A program made the translations under genes and the position numbers. A stretch of DNA of 64,000 bases from Coccinella septempunctata (Eukaryota; Arthropoda; Insecta; Coleoptera; Coccinellidae), in contig NC_058193.1 of the NCBI RefSeq assembly GCF_907165205.1, forward strand, positions 24,875,521 through 24,939,520, read 5' to 3'. Within the stretch, counting starts at the first letter, position 1; the number at the start of each line of letters is the position of its first letter. A model generated the notes under the pieces. The model ran no database searches. It was not told the origin of the DNA and saw only the letters and a program-made list of their open reading frames with translations. Positions 44,322-56,212 of the stretch are shown piece by piece.

Positions 44322-45246
44322 CAGGGTGTTTTACAAGCTCTATGAAAAACTTTGACAGAAGGTAGATGTGCTTCTTTTGACCATTTTTTTCCTATGAACA
44401 TAGGTCCGATTCGTTTTCGTTTAGGAGTTACAAGCATTTGAAAAAGTTTTTTTTCATGTTTTGATTAAGTAGGCCGACAGAAAATATCGGTTGATATGGT
44501 AATTGACGTTATTTTAATTATTCATTTGACACTTGTTTCACTGAGGATGGTATCAACAATAACCATAATGAACATGTATGGGCACTGCAGAGTGCAGAAT
44601 CCATATTATGTCCTTAGGCAAAGACGATGTCAGCAACGTTTCAGTGTTATAAATGATCGCTTAAATGCAGATTTATATACCAATTTGTTGGAGCACAAAC
44701 TTTTTGACTTCATTGATAACTTAGAGCTCAACATTGTATCAGTACGATGGTGCACCACCACATAGAGGGAGATAAGTAGTCAGTTGGCTGAATGAACATT
44801 TCCCGAATAAATGTATAGGTCAAGGAGGACCAAAACAATGGCTATCTCGTTCACCTAATCTAAATCCCTTAGATTTTTATTCATGGGGTCCTATGAAGGA
44901 GCTTGTTTATCATGTTGAAATCTAATCTCATTAACAATTACTAGATAGAATTCAAGATGCAGCAAACCAAATACGAAACGACACAAATCTAATCCGCCGA
45001 GTACCGGCATCTTTAGTTCGTCAATGTGAAGCTTGCATTCAAGCCGAAGGTGAACACTTTGAACAATTTTTATAATCCCAAAATTTTCATTGATGATTAT
45101 GATTTACACATAAAAAATGTGATTTTTCAAATGCTTGTATTTTCTAAACAAAAACGAATCGGATATATGATCATGGGAAAAAAATGTTCAGAATAAGCAC
45201 AGCTACCACCTGTCAAAGTTTGTCATAGAGCTTATAGAACACCCTG
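44322..45246 (+). mobile_element. Tc1/mariner-superfamily deletion derivative with long terminal inverted repeats
   Basis: Bordered by TA (44320-44321 and 45247-45248). Both ends read CAGGGTGTT into the element. The inverted repeats run about 135-140 bp (44322-44460 and 45110-45246), sharing AAGCTCTATGA, AAACTTTGACAG, TCCGATTCGTTTT and TACAAGCATTTGAAAAA. Between them is the C-terminal part of a transposase (see the next entry). At 925 bp it is too short for a complete element, because the N-terminal half of the gene is gone. Confidence 0.85.
44550..45075 (+). pseudogene. IS630/Tc1/mariner-type transposase, C-terminal relic
   Basis: Pieces across shifted frames: HNEHVWALQS, QQRFSVINDRLNADLYTNLL, then YDGAPPH (the region of the second catalytic Asp) and WLNEHFPNKCIGQGGPKQWL. 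These are followed by SRSPNLNPLDFYSWGPMKEL, which matches the RSPDLNPLDFFLWG signature of a common insect transposase group, and EACIQAEGEHFEQFL before the stop. The N-terminal DNA-binding domain and first catalytic Asp are missing. Several stops and frameshifts show long decay. Confidence 0.8.
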
Positions 45247-45248
45247 TA

Positions 45249-46850
45249 ATGCCCTGTATTATGCAATAAAATTCCTTCACCGTGTTCGAATCAACTAGAG
45301 TCTTCTTCTTTCTTGAAGGGTTCAAGGTTGGTTATCTCTCTCGTTTGGTGTGGAAGCTTGTATTTTATACACCTTAAGCTACTACAATCAAATCTCCATA
45401 GCGCTCGCTCAATGGAAATAACATAAAAATCATGATTCAAATAGTACTCACAGCAGTGACTTTAATCCACTTGTTGATCCGTTCTTATTTGCTGAATTTG
45501 ATTTGTGATTTTGTTTATTTACAGTTTTTAGTTTTCTAGTTTTGTGCTACAGAGGTATAATTTGTTTTCGTCATAATATTTTTCAAATTGAAATTCATGT
45601 TAATTATTGGTTAAACTATCTATGTACAAGACTGAAATTGTTTGGACGATTTTTGTGAGCATTTATTTGTTTACAGTTGAATATTTTCAATCCTATTTAA
45701 TTGATAATATATATAGGGCCAAACTATGTACGGGCATTTATGCCTCCTGTTAGTACTTTTATAGGTAAGGATATGTAAAGGAAATGATATTTGGAAATAA
45801 CTAATAATATTAATAATCCTCATGATGAATAAGCTTGAGTTATTCATTGAGAACAATTATTTTCATCTCATTGAATAAAAATTTCATGTAAGGAAATGTA
45901 TTTATCATTTAATGATAAATTCAAGCTTCTTGGAATTCTCTATAAATATTTTAATGAATAATTAGCAAAATTTTCAAATCAAAACATTATGAAAGATGAA
46001 GAAAAACCCTAAATATGTTCACCCTTATTTATAGTCGTATGCAGATCATATTTCACAAGATCAGTTGAGTTCAGGAGTTTGGCCTCACCTACCCTATTCG
46101 ATACGGTAACAATATTGTTCATTGTAAAATCACAAAGATTTACAGAGACATTTTTATTAGACGCATAAAAGATATTCACCTTGTTTTGAATATATTCCTA
46201 AGATTCAGTCGTAATCGATAAGGAGTATTCCCTTTCTCGTTTATTCCGAACTTCAAATATCTTCGTAATTAGGGCCAATTGGAACCTGCTCTCTCCTCCT
46301 ACTTTTCACGCCTTCAGTATCGAGTTCACAAGATGGAATTTGATGTCTAACTCACAAGAACTTCCTTTGGATGGATCTTCGTCATGATTTGATTGCAGGG
46401 TTGGTTACCAAGTTCCACGAAAACATAAATGAGTGAACTTTTGCGAGAGGTAGGATTCCGAAAGCAGAAGCCCCAAATTTAACTCCAATTACATTTGAAG
46501 ATTCTGAGCATCCTTTCGAGAACATTTTATCCCTATGAAATATCAAGTTCTGTTATCTGCTATATTAGATTCAAGGATGTGTGAGTGATTATACATAAGG
46601 TCATGAACATGAGCTAATAATTTTTATACCTGTCTTTGTGCATTAATCTTCACCTCAATTTTTTATTCAATTTAAGGAACGACCTATTTCAAGGTGACCC
46701 TTCCTGTTACGTCTACTATGGAGATACAAAACAGAACTTTGTTTTATTTATCTTTTCTCTCATTTTTTTAACCACTTTATATTGTACAGGGTGTATCTGA
46801 ATAACATTGAAAAAATGTAAGGAGTGATTCTGAGGTGAAAAATTAAGGTA
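45249..46850. other. Intergenic, nothing recognised
   Basis: AT-rich. A transposon-like end TACAGGGTGTATCTGAATAA lies at 46789, with a possible weak partner CCCTGTATAAT near 46978. Confidence 0.4.
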
Positions 46851-46889
46851 TTTGGTATTGGAATATTTGGTATTGGAATATTTGGTATT
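46851..46889 (+). repeat. Short tandem repeat, 15-bp unit
   Basis: TTTGGTATTGGAATA occurs twice, followed by a partial third unit. Confidence 0.85.
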
Positions 46890-47100
46890 TGTTAAAACAT
46901 ATTTTAAAAAACCTTCCCCGCAAAAGATACTCCTTTCCGAAGATTAACAAAAAAAAATGTTTTCTTTTTTTATTTTCCCTGTATAATAAGCTAAACACAT
47001 CGTTTTTCCCTATTGTTTTAGTTATGAAAGTCTTTGCCTATTAGAATTAAAATTTGATAGACTGTTGTTCAATAAAATCCTATTAAACATGAGCTTGCAA

Positions 47101-47137
47101 TAAATAAAAATGAATAAATAAATAAATAAATAAAATA
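47101..47137 (+). repeat. (AAAT)n microsatellite
   Basis: Run of AAATAAAT units with one interruption. Confidence 0.85.
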
Positions 47138-49376
47138 GGTATAAGAACGAGAAATAGAATCGTAGTGTATAAATATTGTGTACACTTTCTTATCGAGTTC
47201 ACTTTATCGAACAAAAATGATTAAACCAGAGGACACAGAGAATTCAAACTGAACACTGCATGGAATAAATAAAACTAGAGAAATAACCACAAATCCAAGA
47301 AAGGATAACATCATCTTACATCAAGGACTTCCACCATATAGAAATATTAAGATATAACTAAGCGTTTGAAATTACCCTTTTTTTACACGAAAAAACATGC
47401 ATCTACGGAACGAATTAATTTCATCACAATTTCGTTGATGGATAAATTCATTATCTTTGTTCCTTCATAGTTTACATTCCAACTTACTTCTATCGCCCGT
47501 TCTTCCTCTACTTCCGCACAAACACCTCATTTTTCATAGGTTGTTTTCCCGAAACACAATATCAAGCGAAATTAACAGGGGTCAAAAAGGCAATCTGTCT
47601 CACTTTAATCAAGATAAATAGTAATTAGACCAGGGAATAATCAAGTCGTCTGTCATTCGTGAGCTCCATCGGAGAAAATAATGTTAATCAAGTAATTCAA
47701 GATGAATTAGGGTCCTTCAATTGAATCTCTATAATCAAAGAGATGTTCACTTCGCTGAAGTTAGGACATTCCTCTCCGAATCCACTCTGCTTTGAATGTT
47801 TGGAGAGGAATTCTTTGGGGAACGTTGCTGAGCGAAATGTGATACTACTTCGTTCACATCTACCTGAATGTTAAATCTGGAGAGGACATGTTTTTATGAT
47901 TTCTTCGTGCGAGCTTCTACTTCTCTTTAGAAGTAGTTAGTTTTACCTGGATTATCCCTGAAAGGTTTCGTACCCAAATAACAAAAAAAAATGGAGCTAA
48001 ATCTGAATTCGAATTAAACTCAACATAGTAGCTCCATTATAGTAATAATGAGAGGTTCTCTGAATGATTTCCTGTGAAAGATGGTTTCATAATTCAATGA
48101 ATAAATGATTTTCCGTTCTATTTTGTTCGATACACATAGGTCATGCCAAAAACCAATTATTATTATATTGTTAAATGGCTTATTATTATTACGTGTCGCA
48201 AAACGACGAATGTTGTATTTTTTGCCGACTTTTATGTACATGAATTGAAAGTGATGAATACAGTAGGAATGTGTAATTCAATGACAATGAAGTAATTCAT
48301 GGAAATTGCAAAATTGCTAATTTTTTCTCAATATATAAAGCCTTGACATTTCTTCAGAAAGGAGCATAGGAATATAATCTTTCCGAAAGTTTCACTAATT
48401 AATATTCACACTTTGTCAAATAGAGTTATCAGAGAACACAAAAAAGAATAAATTAAGAAAATATAATAGCAAAGGCAACCACATTAATAGAATGACAATG
48501 ACAGGACCAGAAGATGTACCAACCCTGGTAGGTTTTTAGACAGCATTAGCAAATGGTTCAGTGAATCAAGCTTAGAAATTACTGATAACAATTATTATTG
48601 GCCAAATTGCAGACTGTTTCTAGCAACAAGCGCGCAAATTGGAGAAGTAGAATAAAATATGGCTTGTGCATCTCCAACTGTATTAGGTATACCTACGTGT
48701 TTTCTTCATTATATCAAAATAATACAAAATTGTTTGGGTGTCTAGTCCAATCTGATATCTATATAGAATTAAATGTGTCTGGATATTTCAGTACATTCAT
48801 TTTGGATTACTGACGGGCTTTTATTAAGGCTTAACAAAAGGCTGTCACATAAGCCATCAGAATCCAACAAAGCGAACAGAATGCAATTTTATTCGCAAAC
48901 ATATCCTGGGTTCATCAACTCCTGGCTCGTTGCATTTACTTGTAATTCACTGTCTCATTTTTATGACATGTGTATCCTCACAATATAACGTTTTTTTTTC
49001 TTCAAGAGAATAACAGCGAGCGATTCTTGCATGAAAAATTATGTGAACAAGGTTTCTTTTATGTTCATAAAAGTGATTCCTCTTTCACATCATGGGATGA
49101 GCTAAAATGACTGAATGACTAAAGTCAGTCTTAGGAATCAATGATCACGAAATTTTTGGTGACAACTGACCTCATTAAGGTGACATTTTGCAACGATTTC
49201 GTTTTCACCAACGTTTGGTAGATACCTGAACGCTAAATTATAAGACCTCTATCGATTCCATAACTAAGGCACCATAATTCTTTTCGACATACGCAAAAAT
49301 ATAAGTGTGGATAGTGAAAATGGATAGTGCTATCAAACATAGATAGGTGGAAAAATAGCTCGAGCTGAGAGCCTTA
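47138..49376. other. Intergenic, nothing recognised
   Basis: AT-rich, with only short open frames that lack a family or splice context. Confidence 0.35.
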
Positions 49377-50600
49377 TAGCTGGAGAGCCCAAGAGAGAAA
49401 TTCTGGATTTACTCGAGCATGTCAAATTTGTATAAGAGGAGATACCTTGCACACTTTAGAGTACCTCTACCAAAAATTAGACCTGTATATAGGGGAATTG
49501 TCTAGGACAGCCCGTCAGAATACTAAAAAAAACGATCATTGTACTTACCCGAGCTTGTCAGATTAAGATGTAGTTAATTACATGTTGAAAAGTATATATT
49601 CTCTTAATCTGACAAACTTACAAAAAAATTGTCACGTTTACATTCTCGAGCGCGGTGGCTTTTTGTTTATAATGAAACAAATAATACAAGAATAATGGAA
49701 AAAATATAGTCTGACAGTTTCAGCAAGCCGAAACAATACAAATTGGCCATAAAGGTCACAAAAATCAGTTTTTTTGAATTATCTCCTCTCCTGGGCTTCA
49801 AATTGTTTTCGCATTCATTATAAAAGTTGTAGGGCATAACATTTTCTATAAATTTGGTTCGAAGCAATTTTTTCTACGTAAAAACGTTCTTGAGGTATAT
49901 GGCGATAAATTTACATTAGAATGGGTTTCCACATTGACCTTGGCCTTTCGCAGGTGTGGCTGAGCTCCTCGCACTGATCGCCCTCTAACTCGAAAACTGT
50001 GAAGAATTTGTAAAATTGCTTCAGACGAAAGTTGAGAATTTTATTATTTACAACTTCATTCATAATGAATACAGAAACGATCAGAGGTACAGGAAAGGAG
50101 ATATTTTAAAAAAATGCCTTGTTATCATATTCAAACTGACAGATTGAGAAAACCCCTCCTGATTAGTGTCAGATTAATGGGTCAACATGTCTGCAACACC
50201 GAGAATAACAATCTGTATAAAAATCTGAAAGGCTCGATTTGTACAAGTAACGATTTTTTTTTGCATTTTCAAAGGACCGCTGTGACCTTGCGTCAATCTG
50301 ACACTCTCTAAATTTTTTTTACCATTTTCGACTCTTCCGTACGCCCAGTTCCACCATGCAAATCTTATCAGATTAACATGAATTTATTATCAGAGACACG
50401 TAGAGCATATACATTATCTCGATCTGTGTGTACCTGACGATTTTTTTTACATATTCGAGAACCTGCAGACGCTTGCTCCACCGCTGAAAGTGCAAACATC
50501 ATAGAACCTTTTTTACTTTCAACTATTTTATCTTCAAAATCCACTAGGTACCCACGACGTTCGAGTAAATCCGGATTTAGCGTCTTCGGCTCCCCAACTA
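49377..50600 (-). mobile_element. 1.2-kb iteron element, copy B (reverse orientation)
   Basis: Reads TAGCTGGAGAGCCCAAGAGA at the left and GGCTCCCCAACTA at the right, the reverse of copies A and C, with TA at both borders. It carries the same interior blocks, such as ACATTGACCTTGGCCTTTCG and CAAATTGTTTTCGCATTCAT, and several iterons (ACCCGAGCTTGTCAGATTAA near 49549). There is no coding region; open frames here are antisense shadows of repeats. Confidence 0.85.
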
Positions 50601-50808
50601 TTACGAGCCTATGGCTTGAGTGGCTCCGCTTGTTGTCCTTGCATCAAGATCAGTGGCTTTGGATGAATGGCGTTCACAAATTCTGTAGGCTACGGATCAT
50701 TCAGATGCATACCACCCGCTGATATGATTATCAACACGATCTGAATTGAACTAGCCAATTTGCCATCGTCAGGGCCCTAAATGGAGTACGCTCCATCGAA
50801 GAAAAGCA

Positions 50809-50853
50809 GATGCTGACCATGGTTTCTGTCTCATTTGACCTCGTCAGAGCATC
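50809..50853 (-). ncRNA. Hammerhead ribozyme-like motif H1
   Basis: On the minus strand: stem I GATGCT, core CTGACGA, stem II GGTC/GACA closed by AAATGA, intact GAAA, palindromic CCATGG, GTC cleavage site and AGCATC closing stem I perfectly. The only flaw is the first stem II pair (G opposite A). This is the best conserved copy in the window. Confidence 0.65.
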
Positions 50854-50967
50854 ATAGCTTCTTTTCCGATTAAGCTATGTGTTACTGGATAGTACTCAGT
50901 AGCGCTCTATGTTACTGGATAGTACTCAGTAGCGCTTGCCAGTACTGGATGAGAGTCCATCAATTCA

Positions 50968-51010
50968 ATGCTCTGACGAGGTCAAATAAAACCAAAACCA
51001 TGGCCAGCAT
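50968..51010 (+). ncRNA. Hammerhead ribozyme-like motif H2 (inactive)
   Basis: Stem I ATGCT/AGCAT, core CTGACGA and stem II GGTC...AACC are present. However, GAAA has become AAAA and the GTC cleavage triplet is GCC, so it should not cleave. CCATGG is retained. Confidence 0.6.
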
Positions 51011-51451
51011 CTGCTCTTCTTCGATGGAGCGTACTCCATTTAGGGCCCTGACGATGGCAAATTGGCTAGTTCACTTGTTGATAATCATATCAGCGGGTGG
51101 TATGCATCTGCATTAATCCTTATTATTGTATTCATTGACTCCCCGTTTAAGCGTGATAATTCTTGATTATTTTACCGCTGGCATAATTTCTGCCGTGATC
51201 TGAACGTGTTCCTAGATTTCTCAATTCGTCACACGCATGTTCTTCGCAATAAGCGAATCGGCGTACTGAATTAGAGAAAATATGGGACATATGCTTTTGT
51301 CTTTGTCTAAGTTTCTATCTGGAGGGGATTGAATCGGATGTAGTTTCATACTGTGTGGCGCTCTGTGTTACTGGATAGTACTCAGTAGCGCTTGCCAGTA
51401 TTGAATAAGAGTCTATCAATTTCAACCGTTCTCCATCGGAGAAGAAGCTAT

Positions 51452-51496
51452 GTTTCTCTGACGACGTCAAAGGAAACCGAAATCATGGTCAGCATC
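51452..51496 (+). ncRNA. Hammerhead ribozyme-like motif H3
   Basis: Core CTGACGA (51458-51464), GAAA (51479-51482) and GTC (51488-51490) are intact. Stem I next to the core is damaged (GTTTCT opposite AGCATC) and stem II keeps only two pairs. Outside, CTCCAT/ATGGAG (51431-51436 with 51509-51514) and AAGAAG/CTTCTT (51442-51447 with 51501-51506) still pair. This suggests the ancestor had a long, interrupted stem I. Confidence 0.6.
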
Positions 51497-51779
51497 TGCT
51501 CTTCTTCAATGGAGCACGATGGCAAATTGGCTAGTTCGATTCAGATCGTAACACTTGTTGATAATCATATCAGTGGGTGGCATGCATCTGAATGAATCCT
51601 TATTATTGTATACATTGCCTCCCCGTTTAGGCGTGATCATTCTTGATTAATTTATTGCCACCTACACAAAATATAACTTTGTTCGGCGAAAATGAATTCA
51701 AGGTAATGGTAGAGTTGGGATGATCTCTTGTGTGGGTGTTATTTCCGCCATCGGAATTGAGATTCTCGAACACAGATTC

Positions 51780-52160
51780 CTAAAAAATTTCCAATATATC
51801 CCCGTCAAATTCAATCACATCGTAAGCGCCGCTCACCCAAGAATCGTGCAGAAATCCAACTGGTGGATTCGTGGATGACGTGCAACAACCACCATACAGC
51901 TTCACCGTCGCCATCCTGCTTCAGGACCTCCCCGTTAACTCACGCAGGTGGGTGCCATCCTACCGCCGTGTTAAACCCAACTCTGTCGCCTCTAGCGTCT
52001 TATTGACCCACCGACGCTGGCATTTTGATGCGTCCCCGCTCGGGGTTCGGGCGCCAGCGTCGCGGCGCGAACTACGCCGAGCCTCAGTTAGCGCCAGCCG
52101 CGTGCGGAGATATGTCTTTGTTAGTTTGTGCTGCAGGAAGGCCCGTGTTTTATTGGTAAG
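51780..52160. other. GC-rich island of unclear nature
   Basis: Sharply richer in GC and CpG than anything around it. On the minus strand, AATAAA (52149-52154) is followed about 90 bases later by TGGCGCCCGAAC (52045-52056), which is the primer-binding site complementary to tRNA-Lys in many retroelements. Further on comes AGGATGG with a 44-codon ORF (51914 down to 51780; starts MATVKLYGGCC). That could be the R-U5-PBS-leader of a truncated LTR element. Alternatively it is a promoter-proximal first exon: TTGG/GTGAGC within the ORF is a plausible donor. On the plus strand a 147-codon frame crosses the island into an AT-rich hydrophobic stretch, with a good GTAAGT at 52156. I cannot decide between these. 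Confidence 0.4.
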
Positions 52161-52821
52161 TTTTTACCTGTGGAGCATTTTATGCGTGACGCTATTTTTT
52201 CTCGGTTTTCTTTTTTTTTTAGTAATTTTCGACTTTTATATATTTTTATTTTTCACAATCAGGGTTGTTCTATTAACCATCGTTTTATTTGAACGTCCGT
52301 CTGAAAAAAAATAATTTTTTTTCCAACATTTCAAGACGACCAAAAAATTCTCTATCAAATGTTTCGATCTCGTTGATATTGATTATATTTCAGATAAATT
52401 CATGGACTGCACGTTGGTATAATTTTTTTGTTTCACAAAAAATAAGAAGAATCATTATATTCACAAAAAAATAAATGGTAAATAGCAAAAAAATTAAAGA
52501 AAAAGTGTGGTGAGAAAAAGGAAAATCAAGCTCAATACATCAAGGGAAAAAATTCCGAAATGATTCATTTATATGTTTTAGTAAATAAATCTAAATCGAA
52601 TATTTTGAATCAAGATTTTATATGAAATAATTTACCACAAATAAAGATATAAGTGAAGCTTGAGGTGTTATTTTAATGGGACAGGTTGTACTGAACAGTT
52701 TTCATAACTCCTCAACGTTTAATTTCCCAAAAAGTAAAAATTTTCAAATAGAAGTTTGGTTTCAGGAATACATTCAATGATTTCAATTTCTTCTAACTTT
52801 CTTTGTCAAGGAAAAGTGACT
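52161..52821. other. Intergenic, nothing recognised
   Basis: Very AT-rich with no supported feature. Confidence 0.35.
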
Positions 52822-53023
52822 AACAAGGGGTTCACGAAATAAAATCATAGAAATTTGAATAAATATTGAAGATTTATCAGTTGTGAATTATCGAATGCAT
52901 GTAAATAGATTATAATTTGGTGGAATAATTAGGTATATCTGAATATAACTCAATGAACAATTGAAAATAATGGATGTGGATTCGTGAATCAAGCATTGAT
53001 TCCCTGACCAATCTTTGCTAACC
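52822..53023. mobile_element. TTAA-type MITE, degenerate copy 5
   Basis: Left end AACAAGGGGTTCACGAAA and the right part GTGAATCAAGCATTGATTCC followed by CTGACCAATCTTTGCTAACC match the family at reduced identity. Confidence 0.5.
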
Positions 53024-53329
53024 GCGCATTCAAGGGTAAAATATTATTGATATGAATAATTTTCCAACGATCATCTGAATTATCAGACCAGCCCAATTTC
53101 ATCATTATGTGATCTAATTAACACAAAATTTCAGCTTAATCGGACATCCAGTAGTAGAAAAAAATTGTTACGCTCATAAACACATACAAGAAAAATTAAA
53201 TACAAGCTTTATAAAAAGATACCAAAACGAACTAAAGAAATTGTTCTGAAAGAGATGAATTTCCATTCAAACACTACTGTTCTAGGAAAATAATCCCCTT
53301 AAAGTGAAAATTATTTGGAATTTTCTTGA

Positions 53330-53680
53330 AAAACCTGTGTTTTTTGAAAAAACTGTCGTACGGACTCGATGATCTGCCATAATTTTATGAAATTTGTTAC
53401 TGACAATGAATGAATGAATGATGAATTCATTACCCAACACTGTAAAAAACTCTGTAGGTCGGTCTATTACTTGCGAAACAAATTTTAGGGGTGGCCTTTT
53501 ATAACCCTTGCAATTATCGGGAAACACTACCAAAATTTCTCTTGATTTCCTTCCCGCGCCAGTAGAATGCCTGCTCAATTTAATTTCTGCCAGTTCTCTG
53601 GTTTCAAGGCAACAAATTAAAAATTTCTTTAAAAGTTTTTATCTTTAGGGAGCTGTATCTAAGCAGATATTGCTCAAAAA
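53330..53680. repeat. Dispersed repeat, second copy of 2905-3230
   Basis: Shares GAATGCCTGCTCAATTTAAT, TCTCTGGTTTC and GGAGCTGTATCTAAG with 2905-3230, in the same order. Both copies lack a coding signal. Confidence 0.45.
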
Positions 53681-54251
53681 ATATATTGAAAAACCCACAC
53701 TAGTTTTTAACAAGGAATTACTCCTTGAATTTTCAACTATTCATTTACGCCCTATATATTATAACTGCTGATAACGATATTTTTCTTGAGATACTTTCTT
53801 GTACTAACTAATTCAGAAACGTATCTGAATATTTTGCAAAATTTCTCCTCAGATGTCTGATAGTTTCGCACCTAGCATATAAAACACAAACTAAAAATAT
53901 GATAAAAAAATTAATTAAAATTGTTATTTATACAAATTGCAACTGAATTAGGAATTATACAGTAGGTACAGATATTTTTTGAAAGAGTGCTGCCTGAAAA
54001 ATGATATAGAGAAGATTTCGATCAAAAAAGAATAGACGAAAAATACAAGATAATATTTCCGAATATTTTATTCATGATGAAAGAGTTGTTGTAGGCCTCA
54101 AAATCTTACATCGAATTATTGATTCATTTATATTATTTCCGTATTATTGAATTTGTAAGGAAACATTGGGGTTAGAAATTGCTTCTGATAATTAGTACAT
54201 AACCTCGAACGCATAACAGTTGTTGTTTTCTCATTTCATTTCCTGTTTTAG
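53681..54251. other. Intergenic or intronic, nothing recognised
   Basis: AT-rich. It ends in the pyrimidine tract preceding 54252. Confidence 0.35.
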
Positions 54252-54435
54252 ATATGGGGAGAGAAAACTTTGTCTATCAATCACTTCAGAACAGCCTAAA
54301 ATATCCATGTTGAAGTTCGATCATAATAAACTGGAGATTCCAAAAGAATCCCAAATTGAAATTGAGGTTTCATTAATCTCTCGGGGTAACAAAATTTTTC
54401 TCAATAATATTCTAGTGAAAAATTATTACTTTTAA
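54252..54435 (+). CDS. Possible terminal exon of an unknown gene
   Basis: A good acceptor (TCATTTCATTTCCTGTTTTAG) ends at 54251. It opens a frame that reads YGERKLCLSITSEQPKISML, then KFDHNKLEIPKESQIEIEVS, then LISRGNKIFLNNILVKNYYF before a stop. The middle alternates charged and hydrophobic residues like a beta-strand-rich domain, unlike the surrounding A/T noise. AATAAA occurs at 54597-54602. I do not recognise the protein, and no upstream exon was found. A donor-like GGTAACA at 54389 would make it an internal exon instead. It may still be chance. Confidence 0.25.
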
Positions 54436-56212
54436 TGAACGTTTCACTTATGCCAATTTGTTAAACAGGTTTGAGCCTTGTCCAATTAGGAGAAAATCGT
54501 TTTCAATACTGAAGATTAAAAAAAATCTTGATACCACATTATAGTTGAATTCATGAACATGAATTTCCGACTCTCAAATGCTCCCTACATTTCTGAAATA
54601 AAGCTTCTGAAAGTCATTTGCTTCAGCTCAATTCATGTGATGAAAATGGGAAAGAAGGCTAATGAAGTTGGGCAAACGAAACTCGAATATAAACCCCAAA
54701 AATTAAATCAGGTGCTGATATAATATAAAATAAGTCTTTTTTCCCTGAGGAAATTTCCATATCGAAGTACTCCAGCGAGCCCCTCACCGTGTAAATTCAA
54801 CAAAATTATTTCACAGTATGAAAAGGCCACGATCCCCAGAGCTCTGGAGTAATTCTCTTCAAGTTTATTCTGAAACGGGTGCGTATGTCGTTAGGTCTAT
54901 GGAGAGTGGTCTGACGTAGGTGGAATGTGTTGATTCAATTTCAAAGTGACCTATTTGATGAATATGGAAAGAAGTCTCCCTGAACCTTCTTTCAATAGAT
55001 CCTTGAATGGAGCTGGAATTTTGTGTTTTCAATTTATTTGAAGACTACTTGAGCTAGACTCATGCGCTGAAGAGATATAAGGTATCAATTCAACAACACT
55101 TTCAAAAGTCTGACAGCCACATGATTTTTAATGTTTCCCTTCTATATTTCCTATTATATTATACTGAAAATAGTTCGATCGGAAAATCTTGTATTTGTGC
55201 ACTGAATATCATCAGTTTATCGAATGTTTTCTACGAGAAAGAGACTTTAGGGCAGGTAGACAATTTCATGATTCGTTTTTTGAAGTCCACTAGGAAAATT
55301 TCCGTAAAAGTCAATTCACAATGAGAATATAAACAAATTTCTCCACTCAGTTAATAGTTTTTTGTCCACAATCATCATATCCTATCTGTTCTTTGAGCAT
55401 TATGACATCCATAAATCACATGTGGCTTATGAGCCAGCACTCACTGATCTATCAAACTTCATGGTCACAACCACATACATAGAAACGTCTATGGCAATAA
55501 AAAGGAAAATCAACTGACGGCGATACTACGGTACGAATAGTTGTCGGCTCTGAATATATTGATACATTTTGAAATGTAACAAATGCCATAGCTAGTATTG
55601 AAATTTCGAAATGAATTATTCAAAATGATATTTTAGACGGAATCTCCTGAAATTTGTGGTCAAATTTTTGTATTCTACTTACTTTATATAGAACGGACAA
55701 CATAGCACTAATTTACTTAAAACTGAAAAATGTTCTGCCAAAAGTACGAACCTCCCATTTTTGCCTTGTACAGTGTGGAATGTGTCAAATTTCCAGTGCC
55801 AACCTACTGCTGTCATGAAAGTCAATGGACTAAAGGTTTCTCATAACTACTATTTTCATGCCAGTTTTCCTACACTCTACTTAAAGGGAAATATCGATTA
55901 AAACGCTGATATTCAGAAAAACCACTCGCATTTCATTTTTCAACCCCGATTGAAATCCGCATATAAATGGTGATAAAAGAAGAGCGAAAATTATCCGAAT
56001 AAACCTCATGCATATTCAGGTATGCAAATTTGAGTCATTTCTAGTATCTATAATATCCTTTCGTATCATTTTTATTATATATTCGTGAAATCCAATCGCA
56101 ATGTTCTTTTGTTCACAAGGGAAATGACATGAAAGACAGTCGATTCGGTTTCCATTGAAAAAATGATATCATAAGAGCCATTTCCATTTTTCATAAACTC
56201 AATAGTGGTTAA
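54436..56212. other. Intergenic, one MITE relic
   Basis: Apart from the MITE copy at 55684-55829 nothing is recognised. Confidence 0.35.
55684..55829 (-). mobile_element. Diverged reverse copy of the 189-bp MITE
   Basis: On the minus strand it keeps GGAAATTTGACACATTCCAC, GGCAGAACATTTTT and TGTTGTCCGTTCTATATA. The terminal repeats are degraded. Confidence 0.7.

Larger units (their letters stand above)
50690..51660. repeat. Cluster of inverted and direct repeats carrying hammerhead motifs
   Basis: A unit of roughly 300 bp occurs three times: reversed at about 50690-50880, forward at about 50880-51180 and forward again at about 51350-51650. Landmarks are TTACTGGATAGTACTCAGTA, GGCAAATTGGCTAGTTC, TTGATAATCATATCAG, GGGTGG.ATGCATCTG and CCTCCCCGTTT or CTCCCCGTTT. 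TTACTGGATAGTACTCAGTA is itself doubled at 50881-50930. The forward copies are not perfect tandems. The layout resembles the repeated flanks of Penelope-like elements or retrozyme dimers. No Penelope RT was found nearby. Confidence 0.8.

Noticed and set aside
51871..52314. 147-codon open frame on the plus strand
   Set aside because: Half is an Arg-rich reading of a GC-rich island, the other half an AT-rich Phe/Leu run beyond a GTAAGT site; no family resemblance.
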